45,360 bases of DNA from Mediterranea massiliensis (GCA_958402075.1 CATXSD010000007.1:1-45360), one strand, 5' to 3'. Shown: positions 17,771 through 26,004, counted from the first letter of the stretch. A program made the numbers and translations. Notes: generated by a model from the letters alone, not told the origin.

Positions 17771-17789
17771 ATCGTCTACTTTAACTTCG

Positions 17790-17821
17790 CAAAAATAGGA
17801 AAAGGCGGGCGCAGAAGCAAA
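17790..17821 (-). promoter_or_regulatory. Promoter of the GT8-GT32 pair
   Basis: On the minus strand TTTG (17818-17821) and TATTTTTG (17790-17797) are 20 bp apart. The start codon lies 19 bp after the -7 box, giving a short leader of about 13 nt. Confidence 0.68.
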
Positions 17822-17893
17822 TGAAAACAAGGTTTTCAACAAGAAATCGTTGCAAAAGTACAGGGCTATCGTTCGTACTAATGAAACAAATGC

Positions 17894-17901
17894 TAACTTT
17901 G
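17894..17901 (+). promoter_or_regulatory. -7 box of the DUF5672 gene
   Basis: TAACTTTG fits the -7 consensus. The best -33 candidate is TTCG at 17872-17875, one base off TTTG with an 18-bp gap. It indicates that translation starts at 17929 and not at the upstream ATGs. Confidence 0.45.
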
Positions 17902-17928
17902 CAAAAGAAAAAGTTAGACCACTACGGA

Positions 17929-18720
17929 ATGGCAAAAAATGCAGATGTCCCCAACCTCGTAAAGGTCGTCATACCTATGTATACGACCCAAATCAGTTCT
18001 TTCGAGAAACTTTCTCTACAAAGAGCCTGCCAGATGCTGCATGCCTATCCGCTGGTCGTCATCAAGCCGCGATCGCTGGATTTGTCTCCTGTATTGAAAG
18101 AATACCCCGTTCTGACGACTGAAGAGTTCGACGACGACTATTTCCGAAGCATTGCCGGCTACAACCGCCTCATGCTTTCCGAAGAGTTCTACCGACGCTT
18201 TGAGGACAGCAAATACATCCTCATCTGCCAGCTGGATGCCTACATATTCAGAGACGAACTGACAGAATGGTGCAAGAAAGGTTATGACTATATCGGCGCT
18301 CCCTGGCTGGTGCGCCCCCTGTACCGTTCTTTTCCCATGAAACAGTACCGCTGGCTGTTCCGCTCGGCCGCCACGCGCGCCACCGACTTCAAAGTGGGCA
18401 ACGGAGGTCTCTCCCTGCGCAAGGTGAGCAGTCATCTGAAGGCTGTCTGCGAGTTGAGGGATGTGATTGAAGAATTCTTGCTCCACACCAAGAACCATGT
18501 CTTCAACGAAGACGTATTCTTTGCCGTCGAGGTCAACAAACACGGGCTGGACTTCTCCTATCCATCCTATATGGAAGCCTTGAAGTTCAGTTTCGACAAA
18601 TATCCGGAGCTATGCTATCGGCTGAACCACGAACAACTGCCCTTCGGATGCCATTCCTGGTATAAGAAGAGGATGTACAAGTTTTGGTCGAAAATCATAA
18701 ACGTATCTGAATCCTATTAA
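17929..18720 (+). CDS. DUF5672 protein, putative glycosyltransferase
   Basis: The 263-residue product matches the style of DUF5672: KVVIPMYTTQISSFEKLSLQ at the N-terminus, ILICQLDAYIFRDEL with a DXY in place of DXD, YDYIGAPWL, and VGNGGLSLRK, then FNEDVFF. These elements recall a GT-A glycosyltransferase fold, with D in QLDAY and the ED in NEDVFF as likely catalytic or metal residues; activity is inferred. It sits alone on the plus strand, divergent from the GT8 gene. Its stop codon overlaps that of the kinase-like gene (18717-18720). The likely role is a sugar addition in core assembly. Confidence 0.78.
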   Translation: MAKNADVPNLVKVVIPMYTTQISSFEKLSLQRACQMLHAYPLVVIKPRSLDLSPVLKEYPVLTTEEFDDDYFRSIAGYNRLMLSEEFYRRFEDSKYILICQLDAYIFRDELTEWCKKGYDYIGAPWLVRPLYRSFPMKQYRWLFRSAATRATDFKVGNGGLSLRKVSSHLKAVCELRDVIEEFLLHTKNHVFNEDVFFAVEVNKHGLDFSYPSYMEALKFSFDKYPELCYRLNHEQLPFGCHSWYKKRMYKFWSKIINVSESY

Positions 18721-19466
18721 AATTCAAGATTGAAATCCGGCTTGTGACGCTTGATGTAATGCGTCCAAAATCTACGCCTATAATACAGTATCCGTTCCGT
18801 ACAATAAGCCGCATCTACCCCTCTTGCCGAAGCATAGTCCTGAGCCAGTTGCAGGAAGAAATCCTTTTGTCCCCAAAGCCTGGCAAAATTGGCGCACCCC
18901 TTCTCTATACTGACAGGGCCAAACTCCATCCGATTGATGTCTACCAACGAAAAATGATATTGCCCGTCCACATAATCGAACAGAATGTTGCCAGGAGAAT
19001 AGTCACGATGATAGATTTCCGCCTCATGCAGACGGGCAGTCAACCGGGCAAAAGCCGACACCACCTCCCGACAATCTGCTATCGAAGCATTGCCAAACTC
19101 ATAAAATTTCCTCCGATAAGGACATTGAAGGCTTACGAAATAAGAATAGCCTATCAATCCGCCCGCCCGTTCTTCCACATAGGCCACAGGGCGGGGAGTT
19201 TCAAAACCTTTTTGCAGAAGAATGTTGGGATAGGTAAAGGCGCGCTTCCCCTTCGGCATTCTGAAAAAAGAATAGACTATGCGGTTAAACAGTGAGGGAA
19301 CATGATAACGCTTGACATTCAGCTGGATACCATCCGCTTCCATCACTTTAATCACATTGCGGCCCACATGAATCGTCCGGCCGTCCCCCTGTTCGAAACA
19401 AGCGGGGAGCTGCGTCAGGAAACCCTGCAAATGCTCATATCCGGGAGTTATCTCTATCTTCAGCAT
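18717..19466 (-). CDS. Lipopolysaccharide kinase (Kdo kinase/InaA-like)
   Basis: The 249-residue protein has a compact protein-kinase-like fold. It shows a candidate ATP-lysine in VKRY (K52), the catalytic loop HRDYSPGN (H153, D155, N160) and a metal aspartate in LVDINRM (D176). These are hallmarks of the WaaP/KdkA/InaA families that phosphorylate heptose or Kdo in the lipopolysaccharide core on the cytoplasmic side. In Bacteroides, Kdo is commonly phosphorylated, which fits. It lies 4 bp after the GT2-like gene on the same strand and converges on the DUF5672 gene with overlapping stops. The exact sugar phosphorylated is not readable from the sequence. Confidence 0.85.
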   Translation of the reverse strand: MLKIEITPGYEHLQGFLTQLPACFEQGDGRTIHVGRNVIKVMEADGIQLNVKRYHVPSLFNRIVYSFFRMPKGKRAFTYPNILLQKGFETPRPVAYVEERAGGLIGYSYFVSLQCPYRRKFYEFGNASIADCREVVSAFARLTARLHEAEIYHRDYSPGNILFDYVDGQYHFSLVDINRMEFGPVSIEKGCANFARLWGQKDFFLQLAQDYASARGVDAAYCTERILYYRRRFWTHYIKRHKPDFNLEF

Positions 19467-19470
19467 ATCG

Positions 19471-20343
19471 TCATCTACCTTTCAAATACCTCAACTTATA
19501 TTTCAAATACTTGGGAAACAGAAGCCAAGAAACGCCATGGCCCGGATGGTGCTTCCAAAAGTTGCAAGCATCCTTTATCCCCAGCACATCAAAACAACCT
19601 TTCTGCCACATGAACTTCATAAAATAGGCTTCCCCCCACAAATCGTAGCGGGCCAGCTCTTCGGGCGTCATCGGCACGGCAACCATCGGCAAACGGCTTT
19701 CCCACTTGGCATGGAGTTTCTTCATCTCATCCAGCCACGCATACGAGAAGGAACCTTCGGAAAAATGCTCCACCAGTACCGTATGGCATACATAATTGGT
19801 ATACCGGCAGGCAACGGCCAGCGAAAAGTCGACATCGTAGGCATGAAAACCTGTAAATGTCGTATCGTCGAAGGGGATCTCCTCCCAAACCTGACGTCGC
19901 ACGAACAGACACAAGCCATCCAGCGTCACGACTGGAGAGAAGTCTTCCTTAGCAGGGTTTGCCTGGCGAAGATGATGTCCGCCCCGCATGAACTGGACGT
20001 AATGAAGACGCAAATCGCGACCACAGGTATTCCAGCCGGTCAATCGCTTCAGTTTGACGATACTCCCCGCAAAGCCAATCACCCCACAACTTTCCTCCCT
20101 CAACTTTCCTGCAAGCAACGGCCCCCAACCGGGCGTCTGAAAGGCCACATCCTCATGCACAAAACAGAGCAAATCATAACGGGCACGGGCGGCACACAGA
20201 TTATACACCCGACACAAGCCATACCCATTCTCTCTATTGTCAAAAACAATAAATTCGAAAGGGACACCAATCGTTTCGGCGACATTCCGCCTCAACGCTT
20301 CGGCTGCTTCCGGCTTGACGGAACAACATATAATGGAATACAT
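19471..20343 (-). CDS. Glycosyltransferase, GT2-like
   Basis: The 290-residue product has MYSIICCSV, then FEFIVFDNRENGYGL and YDLLCFVHEDVAFQTPGW, where HED replaces the DXD of GT-A enzymes. The later part has FDDTTFTGFHAYDVDFSLAV, with the aspartates expected to hold the acceptor base. This resembles the glycosyltransferase-like family PF13712. It probably adds a sugar in the same core pathway as its neighbours. An alternative ATG lies at 20364, only about 12 bp after the putative -7 box at 20376-20383, so I prefer 20343. It heads a two-gene operon with the Kdo-kinase-like gene. Confidence 0.82.
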   Translation of the reverse strand: MYSIICCSVKPEAAEALRRNVAETIGVPFEFIVFDNRENGYGLCRVYNLCAARARYDLLCFVHEDVAFQTPGWGPLLAGKLREESCGVIGFAGSIVKLKRLTGWNTCGRDLRLHYVQFMRGGHHLRQANPAKEDFSPVVTLDGLCLFVRRQVWEEIPFDDTTFTGFHAYDVDFSLAVACRYTNYVCHTVLVEHFSEGSFSYAWLDEMKKLHAKWESRLPMVAVPMTPEELARYDLWGEAYFMKFMWQKGCFDVLGIKDACNFWKHHPGHGVSWLLFPKYLKYKLRYLKGR

Positions 20344-20375
20344 ACGTCTATTCGATCCAAACATTTAATGAACGG

Positions 20376-20405
20376 CAAAGTAACGAATAAAATCCTTACC
20401 ACAAA
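20376..20405 (-). promoter_or_regulatory. Candidate promoter of the GT2-kinase pair
   Basis: On the minus strand TTTG (20402-20405) and TTACTTTG (20376-20383) are 18 bp apart. The -7 box has one mismatch and the spacing is slightly short, so this is a modest call. Confidence 0.42.
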
Positions 20406-20469
20406 TGCTTTCATGCAAATTCATCGATTTTTTCCTGAAAATATGCGCCCGCCGATGGAAAAACACACT

Positions 20470-20477
20470 TATCTTTG
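20470..20477 (+). promoter_or_regulatory. -7 box of pdxB
   Basis: TATCTTTG matches exactly, 23 bp ahead of the pdxB start codon. I see no good TTTG at the -33 position. Confidence 0.45.
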
Positions 20478-20500
20478 CATCCTCAAAAAGACGAAACCAC

Positions 20501-21544
20501 ATGAAAGTTATAGTCGACGACAAAATCCCGTTTATCAGAGAAGCGCTGGCAGGCATTACCAACGAGGCCGTCTACATGCCCGGCAAGGACTTCACACACG
20601 AACTTGTCAGGGATGCCGATGCCCTGATCATCCGCACCCGCACCCGTTGCGACCGCCATCTGCTCGAGGGCAGCCGCGTGCGCTTCATCGCCACCGCTAC
20701 CATCGGCTTCGACCACATCGACACAATCTATTGCCAAGAGGCAGGCATTACATGGCAGAATGCCCCCGGCTGCAACTCGGCCTCCGTAGCCCAATACATG
20801 CGCTCTTCCCTCCTGCTCCTCGAACAGCAGAAGGGGTTCCGACTGGAAGGCAAGACGCTGGGTGTCATTGGTGTAGGCAATGTGGGTACAAAAGTGGCGC
20901 AAGTGGGCCGCGAACTGGGCATGCGTGTCCTTTTGAACGACCCTCCACGCCAAGAGAAGGAAGGAGAAGACCTCTTCTCTCCGCTGGAGCAGCTGATAGA
21001 GGAATGCGACGTGCTGACTTTCCACGTCCCCCTCATCCGCGAAGGAGTACACAAGACTTTCCACCTGGCCGATGCCGCCTTCTTCAGCCACCTGAAGCGC
21101 CGTCCCGTCATTGTCAACACTTCACGGGGCGAGGTGATTGAAACAGAGGCCCTGCTCCACGCCCTGCAAGAAGAACAAGTGTCGGACGCCGTCATCGACG
21201 TATGGGAGAATGAACCCGCCATCAACCTCCGCCTGCTCGACCGTGTCTTCATCGGTACGCCCCACATCGCCGGCTACTCGGCCGACGGCAAGGCCAACGC
21301 CACCCGCATGTCGCTCGACGCCCTGTGCCGCTTCTTCCACATCGACGCCCGCTACCGCATCGAACCGCCCGCACCCGCCCGGCCGCTCATCGAGGCGCAC
21401 AATCCGACAGAAGCCTGCCTGGCCATGTACGACCCGCGGCGCGACGACCAAGCCTTGCGCCTCCACCCCGAACGCTTCGAGCAACTCCGCGGCGACTATC
21501 CCCTGCGACGCGAACAAGGAGCCTTCCAGGTGAAATACATATAA
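20501..21544 (+). CDS. pdxB: 4-phosphoerythronate dehydrogenase
   Basis: The 347-residue protein is a D-2-hydroxyacid dehydrogenase of PdxB type that oxidises 4-phosphoerythronate in pyridoxal phosphate synthesis. It has the N-terminal IVDDKIPF, the NAD-binding GVIGVGNVGT (residues 121-130), and the catalytic triad R209 (NTSRGEV), E238 (VWENEPAIN) and H255 (TPHIAGYS). The C-terminal PdxB-specific dimerisation region is present, so it is not a plain phosphoglycerate dehydrogenase. The start at 20501 is preferred over upstream codons because the -7 box at 20470-20477 would otherwise lie inside the gene. It converges on purN with a shared terminator. Confidence 0.93.
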   Translation: MKVIVDDKIPFIREALAGITNEAVYMPGKDFTHELVRDADALIIRTRTRCDRHLLEGSRVRFIATATIGFDHIDTIYCQEAGITWQNAPGCNSASVAQYMRSSLLLLEQQKGFRLEGKTLGVIGVGNVGTKVAQVGRELGMRVLLNDPPRQEKEGEDLFSPLEQLIEECDVLTFHVPLIREGVHKTFHLADAAFFSHLKRRPVIVNTSRGEVIETEALLHALQEEQVSDAVIDVWENEPAINLRLLDRVFIGTPHIAGYSADGKANATRMSLDALCRFFHIDARYRIEPPAPARPLIEAHNPTEACLAMYDPRRDDQALRLHPERFEQLRGDYPLRREQGAFQVKYI

Positions 21545-21549
21545 AAAGG

Positions 21550-21584
21550 AAAAGGCTGTTTTCCCCTCACGAAAACAGCCTTTT
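21550..21584. terminator. Bidirectional terminator between pdxB and purN
   Basis: AAAAGGCTGTTTTC (21550-21563) and its exact complement (21571-21584) form a 14-bp stem with a 7-nt loop. The A and T ends give a T-run in both directions, fitting two convergent genes. Confidence 0.85.
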
Positions 21585-21626
21585 CTCCTGAAGAAAGCAA
21601 TGCTTTCCCCTCCATTAGCCTGTCCC

Positions 21627-22205
21627 TTATTCCATTTCGGCCAACAGCCTTTCTATTACCTGCGGATAGTGTTCATATTCCAACGCATGCACCCGTGCAG
21701 CCACATCCTGCGGCGTGTCCTCTGGATAGACGGGGCAACGGAACTGGGCAATGATGCTTCCCTCGTCATAGTGCTCGTTGATGTACTGGATGCTGATACC
21801 GCTTTCGCGTTCGCCTGCCTCCACGACCGCCTGATGGACACGGTCGCCATACATACCCTTCCCGCCAAACTTGGGCAACAGGGAAGGATGAATATTTATG
21901 ATTCTTTGTGGATAAGCATGCAACAGCGCATCGGGCACCTTCGCCAGAAAGCCGGCCAGGACGATGAAGTCCACCCGATAGTCGGCCAGCAGCTTCAGTA
22001 CCCCCTCGCCCGTCGCCCATTCTTCCTTGCCCATATATTTACAAGGTACATGCAAATTCTCTGCCCGTTTGAAGACATTCACATTCTGACGGTTAGCCAC
22101 TACGAGGACCACCGAGTCGCCGCCCTCCTTCTTCTGGAAATAACGGATGATATTTTCGGCATTTGTGCCGTTGCCGGATGCTAAAATTGCGATATTTTTC
22201 CCCAT
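21627..22205 (-). CDS. purN: Phosphoribosylglycinamide formyltransferase (GART)
   Basis: The 192-residue protein transfers a formyl group from 10-formyltetrahydrofolate to GAR, the third step of purine synthesis. It has NIAILASGNGTN at the start, catalytic residues N104 and H106 in INIHPSLLP, and D147 in HYDEGSII. The start at 22205 is chosen because a full AAGGAGG lies 5 nt upstream, a strong ribosome-binding site that is unusual in this phylum. A 10-bp inverted repeat (22220-22246) sits just before it in the leader. It converges on pdxB and diverges from acpP. Confidence 0.94.
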   Translation of the reverse strand: MGKNIAILASGNGTNAENIIRYFQKKEGGDSVVLVVANRQNVNVFKRAENLHVPCKYMGKEEWATGEGVLKLLADYRVDFIVLAGFLAKVPDALLHAYPQRIINIHPSLLPKFGGKGMYGDRVHQAVVEAGERESGISIQYINEHYDEGSIIAQFRCPVYPEDTPQDVAARVHALEYEHYPQVIERLLAEME

Positions 22206-22219
22206 AAAACCTCCTTTTC

Positions 22220-22246
22220 TTGCACAAAACACTGTTTTTTGTGCAA
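22220..22246. promoter_or_regulatory. 10-bp perfect inverted repeat in the purN leader
   Basis: TTGCACAAAA (22220-22229) and TTTTGTGCAA (22237-22246) pair around 7 nt. It lies 14 bp ahead of the purN start codon and immediately upstream of the AAGGAGG. It could be a protein operator or an RNA hairpin that sets ribosome access. Confidence 0.55.
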
Positions 22247-22271
22247 AAAATTGCATTTAATTCGTCAAATA

Positions 22272-22303
22272 TTTGCTCAGAACAATAAATATTCATTCCT
22301 TTG
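22272..22303 (+). promoter_or_regulatory. Promoter of acpP-fabF-rnc
   Basis: TTTG (22272-22275) and TTCCTTTG (22296-22303) are 20 bp apart; the -7 box differs from consensus at one base. A leader of about 45 nt follows, rich in A and T, as usual for highly expressed genes of this group. Confidence 0.62.
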
Positions 22304-22355
22304 CAACGCAAAAATAAAGAAATAAACTCAATTTATTAACTAAAAACTTAAAGTT

Positions 22356-22592
22356 ATGTCTGAAATTGCATCAAGAGTGAAAGCGATTATCGTCGATAAA
22401 TTAGGCGTAGAAGAATCAGAAGTTACTAACGAAGCTAGCTTCACTAACGACCTGGGAGCTGATTCTCTTGACACTGTAGAACTTATCATGGAATTCGAAA
22501 AGGAATTCGGTATCTCTATTCCCGATGACCAGGCTGAAAAGATTGGTACTGTAGGTGATGCTGTATCTTACATCGAAGAACACGCTAAGTAA
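22356..22592 (+). CDS. acpP: Acyl carrier protein
   Basis: The 78-residue acidic protein carries growing fatty acyl chains on a phosphopantetheine arm. The DSL motif with the modified serine S37 (LGADSLDTVELIMEFE) is intact. The gene is the first of acpP-fabF-rnc, 21 bp before fabF. Its codons are more AT-rich and biased (GTA, GCT, ACT) than those of the neighbours, as expected for a very highly expressed gene, and not a sign of transfer. Confidence 0.97.
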   Translation: MSEIASRVKAIIVDKLGVEESEVTNEASFTNDLGADSLDTVELIMEFEKEFGISIPDDQAEKIGTVGDAVSYIEEHAK

Positions 22593-22613
22593 TCTTATCC
22601 ATTCGTTTATAAC

Positions 22614-23879
22614 ATGGAATTAAAAAGAGTTGTAGTAACAGGTCTCGGCGCCATTACTCCCATTGGCAACAGTGTTCCCGAATTCTGGGAAAATCTTGTG
22701 AATGGGGTTAGTGGAGCAGGACCTATTACTCATTTCGATGCATCGCTTTTCAAGACTCAGTTTGCATGCGAAGTAAAAGGCTTCGATGCTACCAAATATA
22801 TAGACCGCAAAGAGGCCCGCAAGATGGACTTGTACACACAATATGCCATTGCAGTAGCCAAAGAAGCGGTAGGTGACTCTGGGCTTGACGTCGAAAATGA
22901 GGATTTAAACAGAATCGGTGTCATCTTCGGCGCCGGTATCGGTGGCATCCGTACATTCGAAGAAGAGGCGGGCAACTATGCCCTGACCGGTAAGGAAAAC
23001 GGCCCCAAATTCAATCCGTTCTTCATCCCCAAGATGATTTCGGACATTGCTGCCGGACAGATTTCCATACTGTATGGTTTCCATGGTCCCAACTATGCCA
23101 CCTGCTCGGCTTGTGCCACTTCGACCAACGCCATTGCTGATGCATTCAACCTGATCCGTCTGGGCAAGGCCAACGCCATCGTGACCGGCGGTTCGGAAGC
23201 AGCCATCGCCGCTTGCGGCGTAGGCGGATTCAACGCCATGCACGCCCTGTCCACCCGCAACGACTCACCCGAGACGGCTTCACGTCCGTTCAGCGCCAGC
23301 CGCGACGGCTTCGTGATGGGCGAAGGTGGCGGTTGCCTCGTGTTGGAGGAACTGGAACATGCCAAGGCCCGCGGCGCCAAGATTTATGCCGAAGTAGCCG
23401 GTGTGGGCATGTCGGCCGACGCTTATCACCTGACGGCCTCACATCCCGAAGGACTGGGCGCCAAGCTCGTGATGAGAAACGCTCTGGAGGATGCAGAGAT
23501 GCAGCCCGAAGACATTGACTACATCAACGTTCACGGCACTTCGACTCCGGTGGGCGACATTTCGGAAGTAAAAGCCATTCAGGAAGTATTCGGCAAGCAC
23601 GCCTACGAACTGAACATCAGCTCGACCAAGTCCATGACGGGTCACTTGCTGGGTGCAGCCGGTGCTGTCGAAGCCATTGCCAGCATCCTGGCCATCCAGA
23701 ACGGCATTGTACCTCCGACCATCAACCATACGGAAGGCGACAACGACGAGAACATCGACTACGACCTGAACTTCACGTTCAACAAGGCCCAGAAGCGCGA
23801 AATCAACGCTGCCTTGTCCAATACCTTCGGTTTTGGCGGTCACAACGCTTGTGTAATCTTCAAGAAATACGCAAAGTAA
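22614..23879 (+). CDS. fabF: 3-oxoacyl-[acyl-carrier-protein] synthase II
   Basis: The 421-residue condensing enzyme elongates fatty acyl-ACP with malonyl-ACP in the cytoplasm. It has the nucleophile cysteine C167 in CSACATSTN, H308 in NVHGTSTPVGD, K339 in STKSMTGH and H344 in GHLLGAAGA, a full Cys-His-His set. Length and order are those of FabF. It lies 21 bp after acpP and 4 bp before the GTG start of rnc, so the three genes form one operon that is conserved across Bacteroidales. Confidence 0.97.
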   Translation: MELKRVVVTGLGAITPIGNSVPEFWENLVNGVSGAGPITHFDASLFKTQFACEVKGFDATKYIDRKEARKMDLYTQYAIAVAKEAVGDSGLDVENEDLNRIGVIFGAGIGGIRTFEEEAGNYALTGKENGPKFNPFFIPKMISDIAAGQISILYGFHGPNYATCSACATSTNAIADAFNLIRLGKANAIVTGGSEAAIAACGVGGFNAMHALSTRNDSPETASRPFSASRDGFVMGEGGGCLVLEELEHAKARGAKIYAEVAGVGMSADAYHLTASHPEGLGAKLVMRNALEDAEMQPEDIDYINVHGTSTPVGDISEVKAIQEVFGKHAYELNISSTKSMTGHLLGAAGAVEAIASILAIQNGIVPPTINHTEGDNDENIDYDLNFTFNKAQKREINAALSNTFGFGGHNACVIFKKYAK

Positions 23880-23883
23880 GGTC

Positions 23884-24867
23884 GTGTTACGTAACCAAAT
23901 AGACAGAATAAGGCTCTTGTTCCACAAGGAACGGGAGTCTTATTTTTGTTTCTACCGCATCCTGGGCTTCTTTCCCCGCAACCTGAAAGTCTACCAGCAG
24001 GCCCTACTCCACAAGTCAACCTCGCTCCGCTCGGAAGAGGGAAGGCCGCTGAACAACGAACGCCTGGAGTTCCTGGGCGACGCCATCCTCGATGCCATCG
24101 TGGGCGACATCGTCTTCCAGCACTTCGAAGGCAAGCGCGAAGGCTTCCTGACCAACACCCGCTCCAAGATTGTACAACGCGAAACGCTCAACAAGCTGGC
24201 CGTGGAAATCGGGCTGGACAAGCTCGTGAAGTATGCCGCCCGCTCTTCCTCGCACAACAGCTACATGTACGGCAACGCGTTCGAGGCCTTCATCGGTGCC
24301 ATCTACCTCGACCAGGGGTACGACCGATGCAAGCAGTTCATGGAGAAGAAGATATTCAAGCACTACATCGACCTGGAGAAGATGTCGCGCAAGGAGGTGA
24401 ACTTCAAATCGAAGCTCATCGAATGGAGCCAGAAGCACAAGGTGGAAGTATCGTTCGAACTCATCGAACAGTTCATCGACCACGAAAACAATCCCATGTT
24501 CCAGACGGAGGTACAGATAGAAGGACTTCCTGCAGGAACAGGTACGGGCTATTCCAAAAAGGAATCCCAACAGAACGCCGCACAGATGGCGCTCAAGAAA
24601 ATCAAGTCGGACGACGCCTTCAGGGAGCACATCGAGCAGCTGAAAGCTGCCCACCGCCACCCTGCCGATACGGTCCATGCGGACGAACCGCTCCCCACCG
24701 ACGAAACGGCTGCCGACGAAGCAATCGGATTGGAACCGTCACCGATAATGGTCGAGATGGAAGCAGCTTCCGAAATTCTTGAAGACAGCATCCTGGAACA
24801 GGAAACCGACAAGACTCCCTCCCCTGCCCCGGAAGATTCCCCTTACCCGAAGCAGACGCCCATCTGA
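23884..24867 (+). CDS. rnc: Ribonuclease III
   Basis: The 327-residue protein has a catalytic domain (about 25-165) and a double-stranded RNA-binding domain (about 175-245). A long acidic C-terminal tail of about 80 residues follows. The signature NERLEFLGD gives E62 and D66, and E134 lies in NAFEAFIGA. The aspartate that E. coli has three residues before that glutamate is Asn (N131) here. The start is a GTG (VLRNQIDR), chosen because the N-terminal region is family-typical and sits 4 bp after fabF. It cuts structured RNA, for example ribosomal precursors. Its end overlaps the convergent pfkA gene by 25 bp. Confidence 0.95.
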   Translation: MLRNQIDRIRLLFHKERESYFCFYRILGFFPRNLKVYQQALLHKSTSLRSEEGRPLNNERLEFLGDAILDAIVGDIVFQHFEGKREGFLTNTRSKIVQRETLNKLAVEIGLDKLVKYAARSSSHNSYMYGNAFEAFIGAIYLDQGYDRCKQFMEKKIFKHYIDLEKMSRKEVNFKSKLIEWSQKHKVEVSFELIEQFIDHENNPMFQTEVQIEGLPAGTGTGYSKKESQQNAAQMALKKIKSDDAFREHIEQLKAAHRHPADTVHADEPLPTDETAADEAIGLEPSPIMVEMEAASEILEDSILEQETDKTPSPAPEDSPYPKQTPI

Positions 24868-25853
24868 CGTCCCTGCACTACCAAATCATGATCTTCGGTC
24901 ACCAGCTTCAGTTTCCCGGCCACTTCATCGAGCGGCAGGGATGAAATCTGATTGCCCTGCAAGGCCACCATGCGCCCGAACTGCCCGCCGGCTATCAGCT
25001 CCGTGGCATGCCCGCCCATGAGGGTCGAGAGGTTGCGGTCGAACGGCGTAGGCGAACCGCCGCGCTGGATGTAGCCCAGCACCGTCTCGCGCGTCTCGAT
25101 GCCCGTTTCGTATTCTATCTCCTGGGCGATGTACTCACCGGCCCGTTTCCGGCCGTCGGTCGTGATGCCTTCGGCCACCACCACAATGGAGTACGGACGT
25201 CCCTTGCGCAGACGCTCCAGGATGACTTCGCCGATATGATGGATGTTATAGGGAATCTCGGGTACCAGAATCACGTCGCCGCCGCCTGCCATGCCCGAAT
25301 AGAGGGCTATCCAACCAGCCTTGTGCCCCATCACCTCGATAACCATTACCCGCTTGTGCGAGCTGGCCGTAGAGTGCAGGCGGTCGATGGCATCAGTCGC
25401 AATGCTCACCGCCGTATCAAAGCCGAAGGAGAAATCCGTCCCCCAGATGTCGTTGTCAATGGTCTTCGGCACGGAGACGACATTCACCCCCAAGGAAGCA
25501 AAACGGGCGGCCGTCTTCTGCGTACCGTTTCCTCCGATGCACACCAGGCAGTCCAGCTCCAGTTCCTTGATATTCTGCATAATGAGCGCAGGCTTGTCCA
25601 CTCCGTCCATCAGGCCGCCCCGCTTGAAGGGCTTCTCGCGCGAGGTGCCCAGCACCGTCCCGCCCATCGTCAGCAGGCCCGACAGGGAATTCTCCGTAAA
25701 CGTTTCCACATCCTTGGTCAGCAGCCCCTGAAAACCGCTGTGAATACCAATCACTTCCATGCCATAATGGCGGATGGCCGTCTTACAAACACCCCGGATT
25801 GTCGCATTGATGCCCGGACAATCGCCTCCTGAAGTCAAAATTCCTATTCTCAT
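24843..25853 (-). CDS. pfkA: 6-phosphofructokinase
   Basis: The 336-residue protein phosphorylates fructose 6-phosphate in glycolysis. It has GILTSGGDCPGINA, GGNGT (107-111), the catalytic PKTIDND (129-135, base D133) and MGHKAGWIA (175-183). Gly at the position equivalent to E. coli G104 points to ATP as donor, while the lysine of PKTIDND is shared with pyrophosphate-dependent and group X enzymes. The aspartate of the usual GGDGS is Asn here. GGAGG 7 nt upstream supports the ATG at 25853. The last 25 bp overlap rnc tail-to-tail. The ATP preference is inference. Confidence 0.92.
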   Translation of the reverse strand: MRIGILTSGGDCPGINATIRGVCKTAIRHYGMEVIGIHSGFQGLLTKDVETFTENSLSGLLTMGGTVLGTSREKPFKRGGLMDGVDKPALIMQNIKELELDCLVCIGGNGTQKTAARFASLGVNVVSVPKTIDNDIWGTDFSFGFDTAVSIATDAIDRLHSTASSHKRVMVIEVMGHKAGWIALYSGMAGGGDVILVPEIPYNIHHIGEVILERLRKGRPYSIVVVAEGITTDGRKRAGEYIAQEIEYETGIETRETVLGYIQRGGSPTPFDRNLSTLMGGHATELIAGGQFGRMVALQGNQISSLPLDEVAGKLKLVTEDHDLVVQGRQMGVCFG

Positions 25854-26004
25854 ACATTTACCTCCGTTCTTGCTTTCTTCCTGTACCGAAGAAATCCTTA
25901 TCATTCTGTCGCATAAAGTGGTCAACAAGTCAGCTTGCCCACCGAATGCAGCCGTAAAGATAGAAAAAAAACAGAAAAAAGATAGAGAAGAGCGGAAATA
26001 AGAT

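Noticed and set aside
19537..21141. A 534-codon open frame across the GT2 gene and pdxB
   Set aside because: It runs antisense to one real gene and out of frame with the next; the product is basic and low in complexity.
22614..22920. AT-richer first part of fabF as a transferred segment
   Set aside because: The change is modest and gradual (about 48% against 63% GC in two hand-counted 60-bp samples) and follows acpP, whose bias is explained by high expression.
24865..24890. Missing terminator between rnc and pfkA as an assembly error
   Set aside because: Both C-termini look complete and the 25-bp tail overlap keeps both frames; tail-to-tail overlaps also occur elsewhere in this window.
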